From: Eutreptiella sp. 'Long Island Sound 2002'
Taxonomy: Eukaryota; Euglenozoa; Euglenophyceae; Eutreptiales; Eutreptiaceae
Direction: 5' to 3'
Assembly (NCBI GenBank): GCA_964036045.1
Contig: OZ038382.1
Span: forward strand, 136,375,251 to 136,439,250
DNA: 64,000 bases
Shown: piece after piece, positions 21,700 to 31,809 of the stretch
How positions within the stretch are numbered: the first letter of the stretch is position 1
Layout of the letters: every line of letters starts with the position of its first letter
Translations under genes and position numbers: made by a program
The notes under the pieces: generated by a model
Seen by the model: the letters and a program-made list of their open reading frames with translations, nothing else
Databases searched by the model: none
What the model was told of the DNA's origin: nothing

Positions 21700-22742
21700 G
21701 GGGGTTGAAGGCGCAGACAGTGGGGAGGTGGTGGTAGACGAGGCGGGGGATGGGGTGGCCGAGGAGGGGGATGGGGACGTGGTGGAGGCCTACCCCCCCA
21801 ACCCCCCCCCCCCCGCCCCACAAAGTAACCCTCCCCCAGTGGCTCCTAAAAGCCCCGGGGCCCACTTTTGCGGTTGCGAGCAATGCCGCAGTGGTCCCAT
21901 GGCCTGCACAGGCCCTCCAAGAGGGCTATTGAAGGGACCAGCATTTGTTCTCGGGCGCCTCGCACGCCCACAGGACCCTTGAGTGGGTGTTCCGCCGCCT
22001 CGTGCGGTGCCCAATTTGCCGGCACGGCGAAAACAAAGGCACCTGGCGGCGGGACAGCCAACGGGGGGGGGGGGGGCTGCACCTGGCGCCCTGTCCCCGA
22101 CAGGGCCTGGCTGACAGCACGCCCGACACTACATGGGTTTAACTTGATGGCTCAGCAGGGACGGGAAGCTATGGATCCGCCGCAACCATTTTTAGACCTA
22201 GCGGAGAAACATTGGTTCTCTGCCTGCGCTCACCCTACCACACCTCGGAAGGATCAGAGTATTGGGCGGGGTTCATGTTTCTACGCTAGTCGATAAAAGA
22301 AAGCGAGCCGCGCAGCCTGGTGCCGGAGGGTGGGTGCTCAGCCTGGTGCATCGGCATGGGGATACCGAGCTCGCTCAACTGGTGCGGCGGTTCGGGACTG
22401 CACACTTCCATGAGGCCCTCCCTCATTCGGTCACGCTGGGGTGGTGCCGCCAGTGGCGGCAGGGGAAGGGGGTCCACTTTGCAGGCCAGTCGACTGCTGT
22501 GCTAGCCTCCCCACGCCCCGTGTACGACCCCGCCGCCCAACACCACTACGAGGGGTCGGGGGGCGGCACGCGAAACACCGCCGCCGCGTTTGCCAAGGCG
22601 GCCGTCCTTCCCACTGCCGCCCCCCCCCCCCCCCACCGCCGCCGACGTTATGGGGGATCCTTTGGAGGCCCTGGCGGCCTCCACACGTTTTCGGAAAGCC
22701 ATGGTAGCTCTTCAGGCGCAGGGAGCGCTGACGGTTTTCGAG
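21700..22742 (+). pseudogene. Copy B ORF3-like region
   Basis: Spread over several frames: TLEWVFRRLVRCPICRHGEN (21970-22030) aligns with TLRWLLQRFLHKQLHCKEQR of copy C. EKHWFSACAHPTTPRKD (about 22203-22255) aligns with ERWADHGLGEERATPRKD of copy C. Poly-G and poly-C runs at 22066-22076 and 22620-22634 mark likely frameshifts. The donor GAG|GTATGC at 22743 opens another motif-bearing intron. The function of this conserved region is unknown. Confidence 0.55.
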
Positions 22743-22902
22743 GTATGCGTGCGTTTTTGTTTCGTAATATTTCATAATTTTGGTTAATTTTTGTAGGTTA
22801 ATATTTAATTCAACGCCGACACAAAAATTCAATTTAAGAGTTAATATTGACTTGGAAAATTTACAAAAGTCGTGAAAAAAATAAATACTTCTGCTGCCTG
22901 AG
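22743..22902 (+). other. Copy B intron with GTTAAT motifs (approximate)
   Basis: Contains GGTTAATATTTAATTCAACG and AGTTAATATTG. The donor GTATGC is clear; the acceptor near 22902 is less certain because the phase does not obviously match. Confidence 0.45.
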
Positions 22903-23255
22903 TGGCATATGTCGTGGGCAATGCCGGAGACGCACGGCCGGTCCTCGTCTCGTGGCGTGAGGCTAACCAAGCGCACGAGGTGCCTCTCGGGCACTTGCAC
23001 CGCCTCCTCGTATCAGACCCGCCCTTGAGGTTGGCCATCTTGCGGAGGTTGAGGGATTGGGAGCAGGGAAGGGTCTGCTCCGAGGTGTGGGTGGGTGCAG
23101 GGAGGTACAAGGCTGGGGAGTGGGCCAAGTTGGGGCAGATGGGGTACTCTTGGGCAGAGGATGAGGCGATATGTGCAGCAATGGTGGGGGGTGATTGGGA
23201 GGGTGAGGAAGCGGTGAAAGAGGAATCCCCCCCCCCCAAGCACCAAAACCGGTGA
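22903..23255 (+). CDS. Copy B ORF, unrecognised
   Basis: Open frame YVVGNAGDARPVLVSWREAN... to PPPKHQNR, ending in TGA. It contains VPLGHLHRLLVSDPPLRLAI, an amphipathic segment that may correspond by position to the region after YVVEDEGKYHGFVV in copy C. It has no catalytic motif. It ends at a C-run where the frame may have slipped into the next segment. Confidence 0.4.
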
Positions 23256-23394
23256 CAAGAAAACCTCCAGATGGCATTTTGAGTTAGATGACTCATCGGA
23301 TGGAGCCCCCCCCCCCCCAAATAAGAGACAGGCCCGCCCCCCCAAGCCTCCCCCCCCCGGCCACAAAGGCCACCCCGGCCCCCAAGACACAAGA

Positions 23395-23714
23395 TGGTGC
23401 TGACGATCCCCTCAATGGCACCAAAGTCCACGTCTGGTACCCCACGGGCGTGGAGGTAGGCACCGTCACCAGTGTCCACCGGAGGAAAGGTTGTCTGGGC
23501 GGAATACCCACGCAACCCCACGCTTTACGAGGTGGCCCGCGGCCTCCTCTTCCCCTCCCCTGAGCCCGCCCAAGAACACTTGGAGCGTGTTCGCAAGGGA
23601 AAGGGAAAGCCAACCCCCGCCCCCAAGCCTTCGGGCCAGCCGGACCCGAAGACTAACCCCTTGACTCACCCCAAGACTAACCCCCCGACAAACGCAAAAC
23701 TAACCCCCGAGTAA
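23395..23714 (+). pseudogene. Copy B SH3-like tail
   Basis: KVHVWYPTGVEVGTVTSVHR, then in a shifted frame KVVWAEYPRNPTLYEVARGL and a Pro/Lys/Thr-rich tail ending TAA. The alternation of short hydrophobic strands (V.VWYP.G...G.V.SV......W.EYP) looks like a small SH3/Tudor-like barrel. The same tail type occurs in copy C (51667-51480, minus) and in the small element at 29502-30217. Confidence 0.55.
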
Positions 23715-24240
23715 CTCCAAAGCACAAAACATCCCCACTCCTAACCCCACCCCTGACCCAACCCAACAATTGTGAGACCCTAAAACGGGGTCCCAAGAAG
23801 TGTAACCAACAGGTGACACCACCTGTGGTATTGGTGGAATACTGGCAACGGAGCCAGTAATGAGTACTCGAAGTGATTAAAAGGGTATTTCCTGTCTTAT
23901 TGTGTGCTTGTTGGGATTTCCCGGGAGGGTGCATTTTTGGAGAAAAGGGTTAATTTTTGCTATGTTAATATTATTTTTGGCGACACATTAATTTTTGATT
24001 TTTCAAATATTAAATGAAAAATTAGAATCAAAAATCAAACCCGAGGACCGTTTTTCCGTGGAAGCAAGTGAGAACCCCCTCCCAACCCCTAGGTGAAAAT
24101 GACACCCGATCCCATAAGGCACCCCATGGGGGTAGAGTTTTCCCCGTGTAAACCCCTCAACCCCCCGAAAAAAATGGTCAACTTTCGGTTAACGCATTAA
24201 TTTCTGACCAAATACTAAAATTATTGCTTTTAACATAGGT

Positions 24241-25120
24241 CTTTTGGGATCGGTGGTCCCACCACCACATGCTGGAGGGCCTACCACATCCTCCAGTGTT
24301 TGCGCACAGTGATCGGAGATGTCGGTGGGGGTTTTTGCGATCTAGCGGCCTGGAAACAAAAGATGCTGGGGTGCATGAGCCAGCGTCAGATGTACGGCCC
24401 CACTACCGTGGTGCGCTAAACACTATCCACCGTCTGCTTCCTTTGTTTTCGCTCCGCCGGCTATACCTTTTGCTTGTTGAGTGTTTCTTTTGTTTCCGCC
24501 CACTAAGTTTTTTTTTTTTGAATGTTTCTTTTTTCCCCCTTCTTTTTCTTTCCACTTGTTGCTTTGACTTCCTCTTCTCCTTCTCTTGCGGACTATTTCA
24601 TGTGTTTACGTTTGTTGAGTGACCGTTTCCCCCACGTCTTCTCTCACTTATTCATCACACCTCCTCTTCTTTGTCTCACATCTTCTACCAACTTGTTGTT
24701 ATTTTTTATTTCTTTGGCCCCTTTTTGCGGCACCTGCTGTGTGGGTGACTTCTTCGGTGCTGGCTAGGGTGCACGCTCTACTACCGGCTCGTTGGCCGTT
24801 TGTCGTTTATCCAATGGGTACTTTTCCCCATGCAGTACGATCTACAGCTTGCGGGCACTATATTTTGTTACCGATATATATATTCACAGTCAAAACATTG
24901 TTCTGAAAATGTTTGACAGAAAGATTTTCGCCCTCTTGTTGCCTTATGAAAGTCCACATTGCACAGAATTCCGCCCACCAACACACCACAAAGTGCCCCT
25001 CGTGGTTTGCTTGTGTCCATACAAACACGCTAGTATAGCCTCAAAACAGCCTTTTGTGCGGGCCTACTTGGTGCTGCATAGCTTCCCATGGGTTCATTGG
25101 TACTTCCATGGCCACCAAAT
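24241..25120. other. T-rich stretch, no recognised gene
   Basis: Strongly T-rich from about 24425 to 24740. Open frames here translate as hydrophobic Phe/Leu runs from composition alone. Confidence 0.4.
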
Positions 25121-25360
25121 CGTGGCTCAAGCACGGCCCAACACTACTCGGTGGGGACACATGCGGGCCTAAAAACGCCTCACTCCTGAGTGCTAGCCCC
25201 CAGTTGGACCGAGGGGGGGAAGGTGATCAGGGTTCCCTGGAGATGGAACCTGGGGCCCATCCCGAAAAAATCAATTTTTCTACTAGCTCTCGTAGGTCTA
25301 CAACTTCTTTCCACGGTGGATTCGCCGCACCAGCTCTTGCACGCGCACCGCTGTGTAGTG

Positions 25361-25762
25361 TCACACCTCTCCAGCGCCAACACGCAACACTGGTTGATTT
25401 ACTACGGCCGCACCGATCGAACACTTCGGACCCTCACTACTTCTTCTGCCAATTGCAGCAAACATCACGGCCTTGCCCAAAGCGACATCCGTTTGTGGCT
25501 TGCCGCTCACCGCCTCAATTGGTTGCCCTAGTGCATCCTTCACAACTTGTGGCCTCTTCATCAGTTCCGCAATTGGTTTGATATTGTCTTGCTTCGTGTT
25601 GTCCAATCCTTCGGCCACTGCAACGCCTCCAACTACTCCCGACTGTGTTGCTTGGTCATGGACTCGAGTGTCATTAGGTCACAAGCGGCGTGGGCAAGTT
25701 GCACGTAGTATGAGCCCAAAAGCTTGTCACGATCTGCGGCATTGAATGCCGAAAACGGATGG
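25361..25762 (-). pseudogene. Unrecognised decayed coding sequence
   Basis: On the minus strand an acceptor (CATTTTCAG at about 25763-25771) precedes HHPFSAFNAADRDKLLGSYY and VQLAHAACDLMTLESM. After a frameshift comes GLDNTKQDNIKPIAELMKRP, then QVVKDALGQPIEAVSGKPQT. The composition and amphipathicity look like real protein, unlike the opposite strand. I recognise no family. It could be a remnant of another mobile element. Confidence 0.35.
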
Positions 25763-28664
25763 TGCTGAAAATGTTGAAAGTAAATGAAAAGAACAAACCC
25801 GCCTGAGAGTGACATTACACGCCACACACAAAGACTTGTCTCAAGGGGGCTACAAGAACATGCACTTGTGTGTTTTGTCATTCTCTCGGGGTTCCCACCC
25901 ACAACTGTCTCCCGTTCAGTCCACTCAGCCATTGTATGTGGCCTCCCGGCGAGCCGACACGATTTCACCCAAATACATTTTCACACCTCCCCGCAAAGCG
26001 GTGCAGCAACTCATTTCGGTTATAGTGCCACGCTTGTTGGTTAGGGGACTAGTACAGTAGCCGGGCTCTACCGGGCCACGTCCAGTCTGATGGTGTGTCG
26101 GGAGCATGGTGCTCGGGTTGGGCGGTGTTGGAGCACCACCGGTGCACCATATGCCCACGGGATATGACTACACAACCTCCGTGTGTCTGACGGGGTGCTT
26201 ACACTTGTCTCCAATGTCTCCAACGTAGACGTGCCTGACCCCTGTATGTTCCCCCTACCCAAACATATTTGTTTTCTCACTCCCCCATGTTTTCTATGCA
26301 GGCCTAGGGCCAGATACTACCCGCCACCTGCTTTGGGCTTCCACAATGGTGGGATTGGTCATCGAGATCTTTTTGTTCTCCCACGTATCCGCAAGGCGTG
26401 TGCGCTCGGATAACACCAGGGGTTATCTCTCATGGGCATGAGAATATTGATGTGACGCTAAAACCAAATGGATTTGTTCCTCTCCCGGATCAGTGGGTGA
26501 TTCTCGAGAATAGGGCCTTGCATGTGACTCTACTCCTGGACGGTTAGCACTGCTACATCCCCTTGTCACTCCACTTCAGAAAGGCGCCTCGCCTTGACAT
26601 CATGATACGATCAATGCTTATTGCTTTTGTCTTGTTTTGATTGCTCACTGGCTTGACAGGTGTTCCTGGTGTTGACGTACCCACGCGCTCGCGTCGTGCC
26701 AATCTCTGGTAGACAATAGTGGTCTACTTGTGTGGGCGTGTCGTGCTGTGTGCTGTGCTGTGTATGGTGTGTGGTGTGGGGTGTGTGAATGCAGGTTTGT
26801 GTGTCCCAGCGTGCAAACGTTTTCCCTCAAAATATCCATTTTGCTTCTATTGTCACCCACGTCCAATTTTTGTCGCGTTTGACAATGGTTTTCCTGCATG
26901 TATGGGGAATTGTCTGAGGGCGTGGAATTTGTGAGTGTGTCCACACAGAAGAATACCCCATCTATTCGCATACGTGTCATTGTTTGATGTCCAATTGGTG
27001 TATCAAACCTTTGGGCATTTTCTCTTTAAAACTGGCATGCATGGTGGTAACATGGTGTGCACAAATGCTCACAAAGGTCACAACTCAGCACATGACCCTT
27101 ACACCGCGGCACCTGTAGCACACAAGAAGAAGCATTCTCTCTAGCAGGTCCACAAAATGCTGCCATATTAACTGCACGCTGCGAAGACCATTCTAGCTGC
27201 ACAGATCACAATCACAATCACATCGAGCACGTACACGCCATGCCGCCTATTACTATGCACACACAAAACACATGCACACCCAACAAACCCACACACCACA
27301 CACATCAATGTGTGATCTTCCCGATGGTACCCCACAGCTGCCTCATCCTATGACAGCATCAAGTGCATGGCTCCACGAGCAGCAACCACACCACACCACA
27401 ACCCTAACCCACAACATGCACGGCACACTGACCACAAAGAACAACGCATAGTGCACATCAGCCCGATTGGGTACATCATATAACTTGACCCGGAGGAGGG
27501 GGTGAAGGGGAAAAGTGATAGAGGAGTAAAATCTCCAATTTAAGTTGTGTGGTGATGTGTGCTCAACCCCTCTTCCATGTTAGATGGACCTACTAGTGTC
27601 AGGTCCCACAATCTGTCAGAGTTGCATGGGCTTGGGGAGCTGGATCCTGTGTAGCCAAAACCTCAATGTCCAGAGTGGGTGAGGGCTGGAAGTAATGACG
27701 GGCTGTGCTGCTTCTTGCCAAGGTCCCTTCCGCAGTGTGCACGCAGTATCTTCTTTGCACATAGCGATGGTGTCAGCAAATTGACCTCCACAAGTTTTGG
27801 GTTGGGTGCTTCTTTTCTTGATAGCGTACACCACACCTGATTACCCGTACCTGCACACAAAAGAGCATTCTCTGAGGCATTGCAGACCTCATGGCCGAAC
27901 TTCGAACTGCCCATTTTCTCTTGACTTATCTTATTTGCCGCCTTCACATGAAGTTAACAGTACGCCAACTCCCTTGTCAGGGGGGCGCTGACAAGGCCGG
28001 TGGACACCATAATTGTTTCTATATGGCTCCCAATGGGTTTGTATGTGCTAACTCTGGACAACATCATCTCCATGCTCAGGCTCTGGTGTTTGGTGTTTCT
28101 GAAGAGCACGATTTGAGCCTTTTTCGGTGAGAGGGCGCCCTTCCTTTCTGCACAAGGCTAATTATTGAATGCATTTTGGATTGTGCCTGTAAGTGTCGGT
28201 GAGAAGTACTGCTTCCAACGCCGAATGATTTGTCTGTCTGCTATATTCGGTCGGTCTTGTTGGGTTCCAGTTCAGGACACGTTAAACCTGACGGGTTGTG
28301 CTGTTGTATGTGTGGGCGGTTCGCCATCTGCTTGCAGGGGATAAACACCACAGCTCCACCTGCTGAAAGCCAACGGCGGCACGGTATTTCCTGTGATTAG
28401 ACTGGTCAACCAAAACTGCACTTCGCAAGGTAGCATCATGAGACTCTGATTCTGCGGAAAGTGGTGGGAGCATATGTTTGAAAAGGTGAGTGATTGTGCT
28501 TTGTACCGGTCCCACGCCTTGTTTCCTTCAAGCATACCTCACCTCTCCACATTCTGAATGATTGATAATTTGGAGGCTGGTTCGTCATTTGGTGCCAATA
28601 GAATTCCTGCAAACAGTACAAACCCCCGTCTAATCGCTCCAATGCCACACATCCATGTCCACAG
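25763..28664. other. Remainder of intron 4, no recognised gene
   Basis: Mixed sequence with short open frames on both strands and a GT/TG-rich stretch near 26720-26800. I see no repeat family shared with the rest of the window and no EF-hand-like exon. Confidence 0.35.
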
Positions 28665-29191
28665 GTGCTGGGCCGCACCATTGAAGGCCTGGAGATCGAC
28701 GGAAAGGCAGTGAGGCTGATGGACCGCGATCGCTCTGGGACCATCTCTTTCTTCGAGCTGATGCACTACCTCTTCCCCCAGGTCCCGCGGCTCGACCTCA
28801 GCCGGATCTGCCAGACCAAGATCACAGCCAAGGGCCTGGTCATCCTCCGGCAGCAGTTCGAGAAGGTGGCGACGAACGGGTATTTGGACCCCCAGAAGCT
28901 GCAGGGGAAACGCACTTTCGTGCAGGGCACGGAGCTGCAGGCGCTGGATTTCGCGCGGATTGGCAGGCACATCACGTTCTCGCAGTTTTTGCAGGTTTTG
29001 TACCCCAATGTCGACCTGAAGGAGATCCACAGGCTGACTACCCCGACGATTCCCGAACGGGAGTACTTTCGACTCAAGTATGCATTTCAGAAGTTGGATG
29101 TGGACCAGACGGGGTTCGTGACGGTGGAGCACTTTAACCGCAGCGAGCGCGCGCAGGCCACCACGTGGGCGGATGGATTGCGGCAAACACG
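28665..29191 (+). CDS. EF-hand repeat protein, exon 5
   Basis: 527 nt entering in phase 0 and leaving with two bases of a codon (CG). The acceptor is CCATGTCCACAG and the donor ACACG|GTATGCCC. It holds a canonical EF loop (DRDRSGTISFFE) closed by LMHYLFP, a degenerate one (VATNGYLDPQKL), the half-motif ITFSQFLQVLYPNV, and DVDQTGFVTVEH. Calcium ligands are complete only in the first. The open frame runs past the donor to a TGA at 29264, but that extension lacks repeat homology. Splicing to 61267 completes an Arg codon (CG+G) and leads directly into the entering helix of the next EF-hand. Confidence 0.75.
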
Positions 29192-29501
29192 GTATGCCCA
29201 AAGCAATCACCGACGTGCAGGCCAGGCATCCGCTTTTAGCAGTGGGTCGCGGAGCCACAGCTGACATCTGCTATGTCGTGCATGCTGCGGGGCATGGTAC
29301 AAGCCTGGCGAGAGACAGACGTCGATTTGGGACGTCAAATACAAAAGGATGTGGTGCATGGGGGCGTGTACATTGCGGGCAAACACGTGGATTGGCGCAG
29401 TCATGTTGCCTTGTGGAGGAGGAAGTCCTTCGCTTTGCGATCTGGCGTGCGTGCAGGCCCCGCTGTGCAGGACGCATGTCAGGATCCTCGGGCTGTGATG
29501 C

Positions 29502-30217
29502 ACCCCCCCCCCTTATCGTTCCCCATGTACCCCCCCCCCTTATCGTTCCCCACCCCTTGTCGTTCCCCAGGGGGGGGGTGGGGGACTATCACTTGGTCAA
29601 CCCAAAATTTTTCGTTGCAGCTCATTGTGTTGTTGTGTGGGTGACTGTGTTGTGGGGCACTGCCACTTGTATCCCTTGCACTCATGGCGGGACGTTTTGC
29701 TTACTTTCGCTGAAATGGAACTTGACAGCACAACCATGTTTCCCCCTGGGACAAATGTGACGGATGATGATAGTGACATGAATTCTGACACGGAGATTGT
29801 GTGGGTGAAGAGTGCCCGTGGTGTATGGGTTATGGGACACAGCTTTGGGAACAAGTGGTATTTTACAAGGGACATTCCCGAAGGGAAGTGGGTTCCCAAA
29901 GATCTGCTTGCGCCTGCCAAGCCTCCTACCAAGAAGGCAAAACCACCACCCAAGAGTGCTGCCCAAAGCATTCCAGTGGAAAATGGAGAGCATGTGGAAG
30001 ATTTCAAGGTGAAGTGGAGCAGGACCAAGAAGCCGGTCAAGGAGTAGGTCTCCGTACATTGGCAGCCCTTTGAACGTATCTTATGCTGAATTATTTACGG
30101 TGGTAGTGCGGTCCCCCAGGGGGGGGTGGGGGACCGTCACTTGGTGACCCTCCCCCAGGGGGTGGTGGGGGACCGTCTTCCCTGGGGTGGGGAACGACAA
30201 GTGGGGGGGGGGGGGGG
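29502..30217 (+). mobile_element. Small C-rich TIR element (copy E)
   Basis: The left end has poly-C followed by three CTT[AG]TCGTTCCCC units (29502-29570). The right end has the inverse, TGGGGAACGACAAG, followed by poly-G (30188-30217). G-rich inverted segments (CCCCCAGGGGGGGTGGGGGAC) lie near 29567-29586 and 30114-30180. The GTTCCCC repeat unit resembles the GTTC-NNN motifs of the larger family. It carries a single small ORF, so it is non-autonomous. Confidence 0.6.
29715..30047 (+). CDS. SH3-like tail protein of copy E
   Basis: 110 codons from ATG (MELDSTTMFPPGTNV) to TAG. It has an acidic start (DDDSDMNSD), then strand-like segments TEIVWVKSARGVWVMGHSFG and NKWYFTRDIPEGKWVPKDLL, then a Pro/Lys-rich tail (KPPTKKAKPPPKS). 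The middle aligns loosely with the tails of copies B and C (V.V....G...G......W..[YF]P). A GTTGCAG acceptor at 29615-29621 suggests a short intron upstream. The role is unknown; a chromatin or protein-binding module is an inference. Confidence 0.5.
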   Translation: MELDSTTMFPPGTNVTDDDSDMNSDTEIVWVKSARGVWVMGHSFGNKWYFTRDIPEGKWVPKDLLAPAKPPTKKAKPPPKSAAQSIPVENGEHVEDFKVKWSRTKKPVKE

Positions 30218-30530
30218 TACAAGATGAAGTGTTGATATGGCCATATTTTGTGGGCTGCCACTCACATTTGCAGCATCATTCTGCCTCAACGGCCCTGCTC
30301 TGTGAGCTCAACCCGTGTAGACTTCCTGAGGGCGGAGGGGGGGCTGGCCATAAAGCAAGGGGGGGAAATTATGCGATCCGCACAGTTCTGCATAATGTTT
30401 TTCTGCATATTTTGGTTCATTGGCTCTTTGTTAATTGCAATGTGTATGCTACTGCTTGTCCCGGGGGCTGAGCTTCAATTGTTCATTTGTGCTCCATCTA
30501 TTCATCCTGCAGTTGGCAGTTGGCAGTTCT

Positions 30531-30721
30531 GCAGTTGGCAGCAATCTAATGGGCAGGGTCACATTTCTGTTGCGCTCCAGTAGTTCAAGGTCACAATTTC
30601 TGCAACTAGCAGCAATCCCATGTTCAGGGTGACATTTTTCTTGCGCTCCACTAGTTCAAGGTCACACTTTCTGGAGCTGGCAGCAATCTCATGGTCAGGG
30701 TCACATTTCTGATGCACTGCA
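30531..30721. repeat. 71 bp tandem repeat, 2.7 units
   Basis: Units start at 30531, 30602 and 30673, sharing GGCAGCAATCT, AGGGTCACATTTCT, GCGCTCCA.TAGTTCAAGG and TCACA.TTTCT. Confidence 0.85.
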
Positions 30722-31514
30722 CTTCTGGGTTGCCCCCCTATTGCTTTTGGACACCATGAGGTCCTGCACAAACCATGGAAAGGCAATGAGCAGGACACCA
30801 AGCCCATGGTGGATCAAACGGACCATCTAATGCAGAAACGGCTGAAACACAACTCCGCTTGTGTTTCGTCACCGACCACAACTCTGTCCATGTGGGCTCT
30901 GAATTTGCACAGGATGATGGTCCAACAGCCTGTTTCATTTATGATGAGATAATGGATGTGCAGGCTGATTGGAGGGACACATTGCAATCCAAAAATGCGT
31001 TCCCGCGAATTGATTGTTCCCAATGTGCAAGAACATTGGAACATATACACGCGCACGCAAAAGCGTGACATTGAAGGCCCACAAGGTTTGGTTAAATGGT
31101 GGGAGGTCAGGCAACCTTGTGCATTCACGGATGCAGTTCTGTTTCTCATTTTGCTCCCCATTTTGAGTGGAGCAGGGGAGCAATTTGTCTTCAATGGCAT
31201 ATTTTGGTATTGTTCCTCTGCCGACAAGTGCTACTTCTGCCCCCTTGGTGTCCACTTCACTGCCAGCACCGGCAACCTTCTCTTTTAGTCATTCCCACAC
31301 TGTGAAAATTTGGAGAGTGCACTCGACCATAAACAATGTGGAAATTGTATCAGGGCCAAGGGGTTCGGGACACCAAGTGTGACACATCAATAGTATGTAG
31401 CATTTTCAGGCATTTTGCCTTTTGAGGAAAAGTTGGGTTGGTACTTGGCTTTGGGTTGTGTGTGGCTTCTAGTTTTCTTGGTCTCCTTTTTTTTGGGGGG
31501 GGGGGTTGCTGACG
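30722..31514. other. Stretch before the assembly gap, no recognised gene
   Basis: Short open frames on both strands without homology, ending in a G-run and the GT microsatellite. Confidence 0.35.
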
Positions 31515-31518
31515 TGTG

Positions 31519-31573
<55 letters not shown>

Positions 31574-31789
31574 TGCTAGGCTTTAGTAGNNNNNNNNNNN
31601 NNNNNNNNNNNNNNNNNNNNNNNNNNNNNNNNNNNNNNNNNNNNNNNNNNNNNNNNNNNNNNNNNNNNNNNNNNNNNNNNNNNNNNNNNNNNNNNNNNNN
31701 NNNNNNNNNNNNNNNNNNNNNNNNNNNNNNNNNNNNNNNNNNNNNNNNNNNNNNNNNNNNNNNNNNNNNNNNNNNNNNNNNNNNNNNNN
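31515..31789. other. GT microsatellite and 200-base assembly gap
   Basis: (GT)n at 31515-31570, then exactly 200 N at 31590-31789, a conventional placeholder of unknown true length. Open frames spanning it are meaningless. Confidence 0.95.
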
Positions 31790-31809
31790 CTGTGTCTTGC
31801 TCTGACTGA

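Larger units (their letters stand above)
16300..24240 (+). mobile_element. TIR-family transposon copy B, decayed (approximate limits)
   Basis: Plus-strand copy recognised by homology of its exons to copies C and D. GTTAAT/ATTAAC motifs, the copy-B equivalent of GTTCTAG, occur at 16313-16330, near 19170, in its introns (20110, 21356-21400, 22797-22850) and at 23949-24200. Both proposed edges carry CCCTAGGT (16373 and 24087), but the right one is not clearly inverted, so the ends are uncertain. A gypsy-like RT fragment and its flanking repeat (about 17280-18620) probably represent a later insertion. The coding exons carry frameshifts and stops, so this copy is not autonomous. Confidence 0.5.
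9550..28664 (+). other. EF-hand gene intron 4 (19,115 bp) filled with mobile DNA
   Basis: Donor GCGCAG|GTTTGC, acceptor CCATGTCCACAG|GTG; phase 0 on both sides. It contains copies A and B of the TIR family, a gypsy-like RT fragment, minisatellites and unrecognised decayed coding sequence. I found no EF-hand-like exon inside, but small exons could be missed. Confidence 0.6.

Noticed and set aside
24269-24906. Hydrophobic Phe/Leu-rich frames suggesting a membrane protein
   Set aside because: Explained by T-rich composition; no start context or homology.
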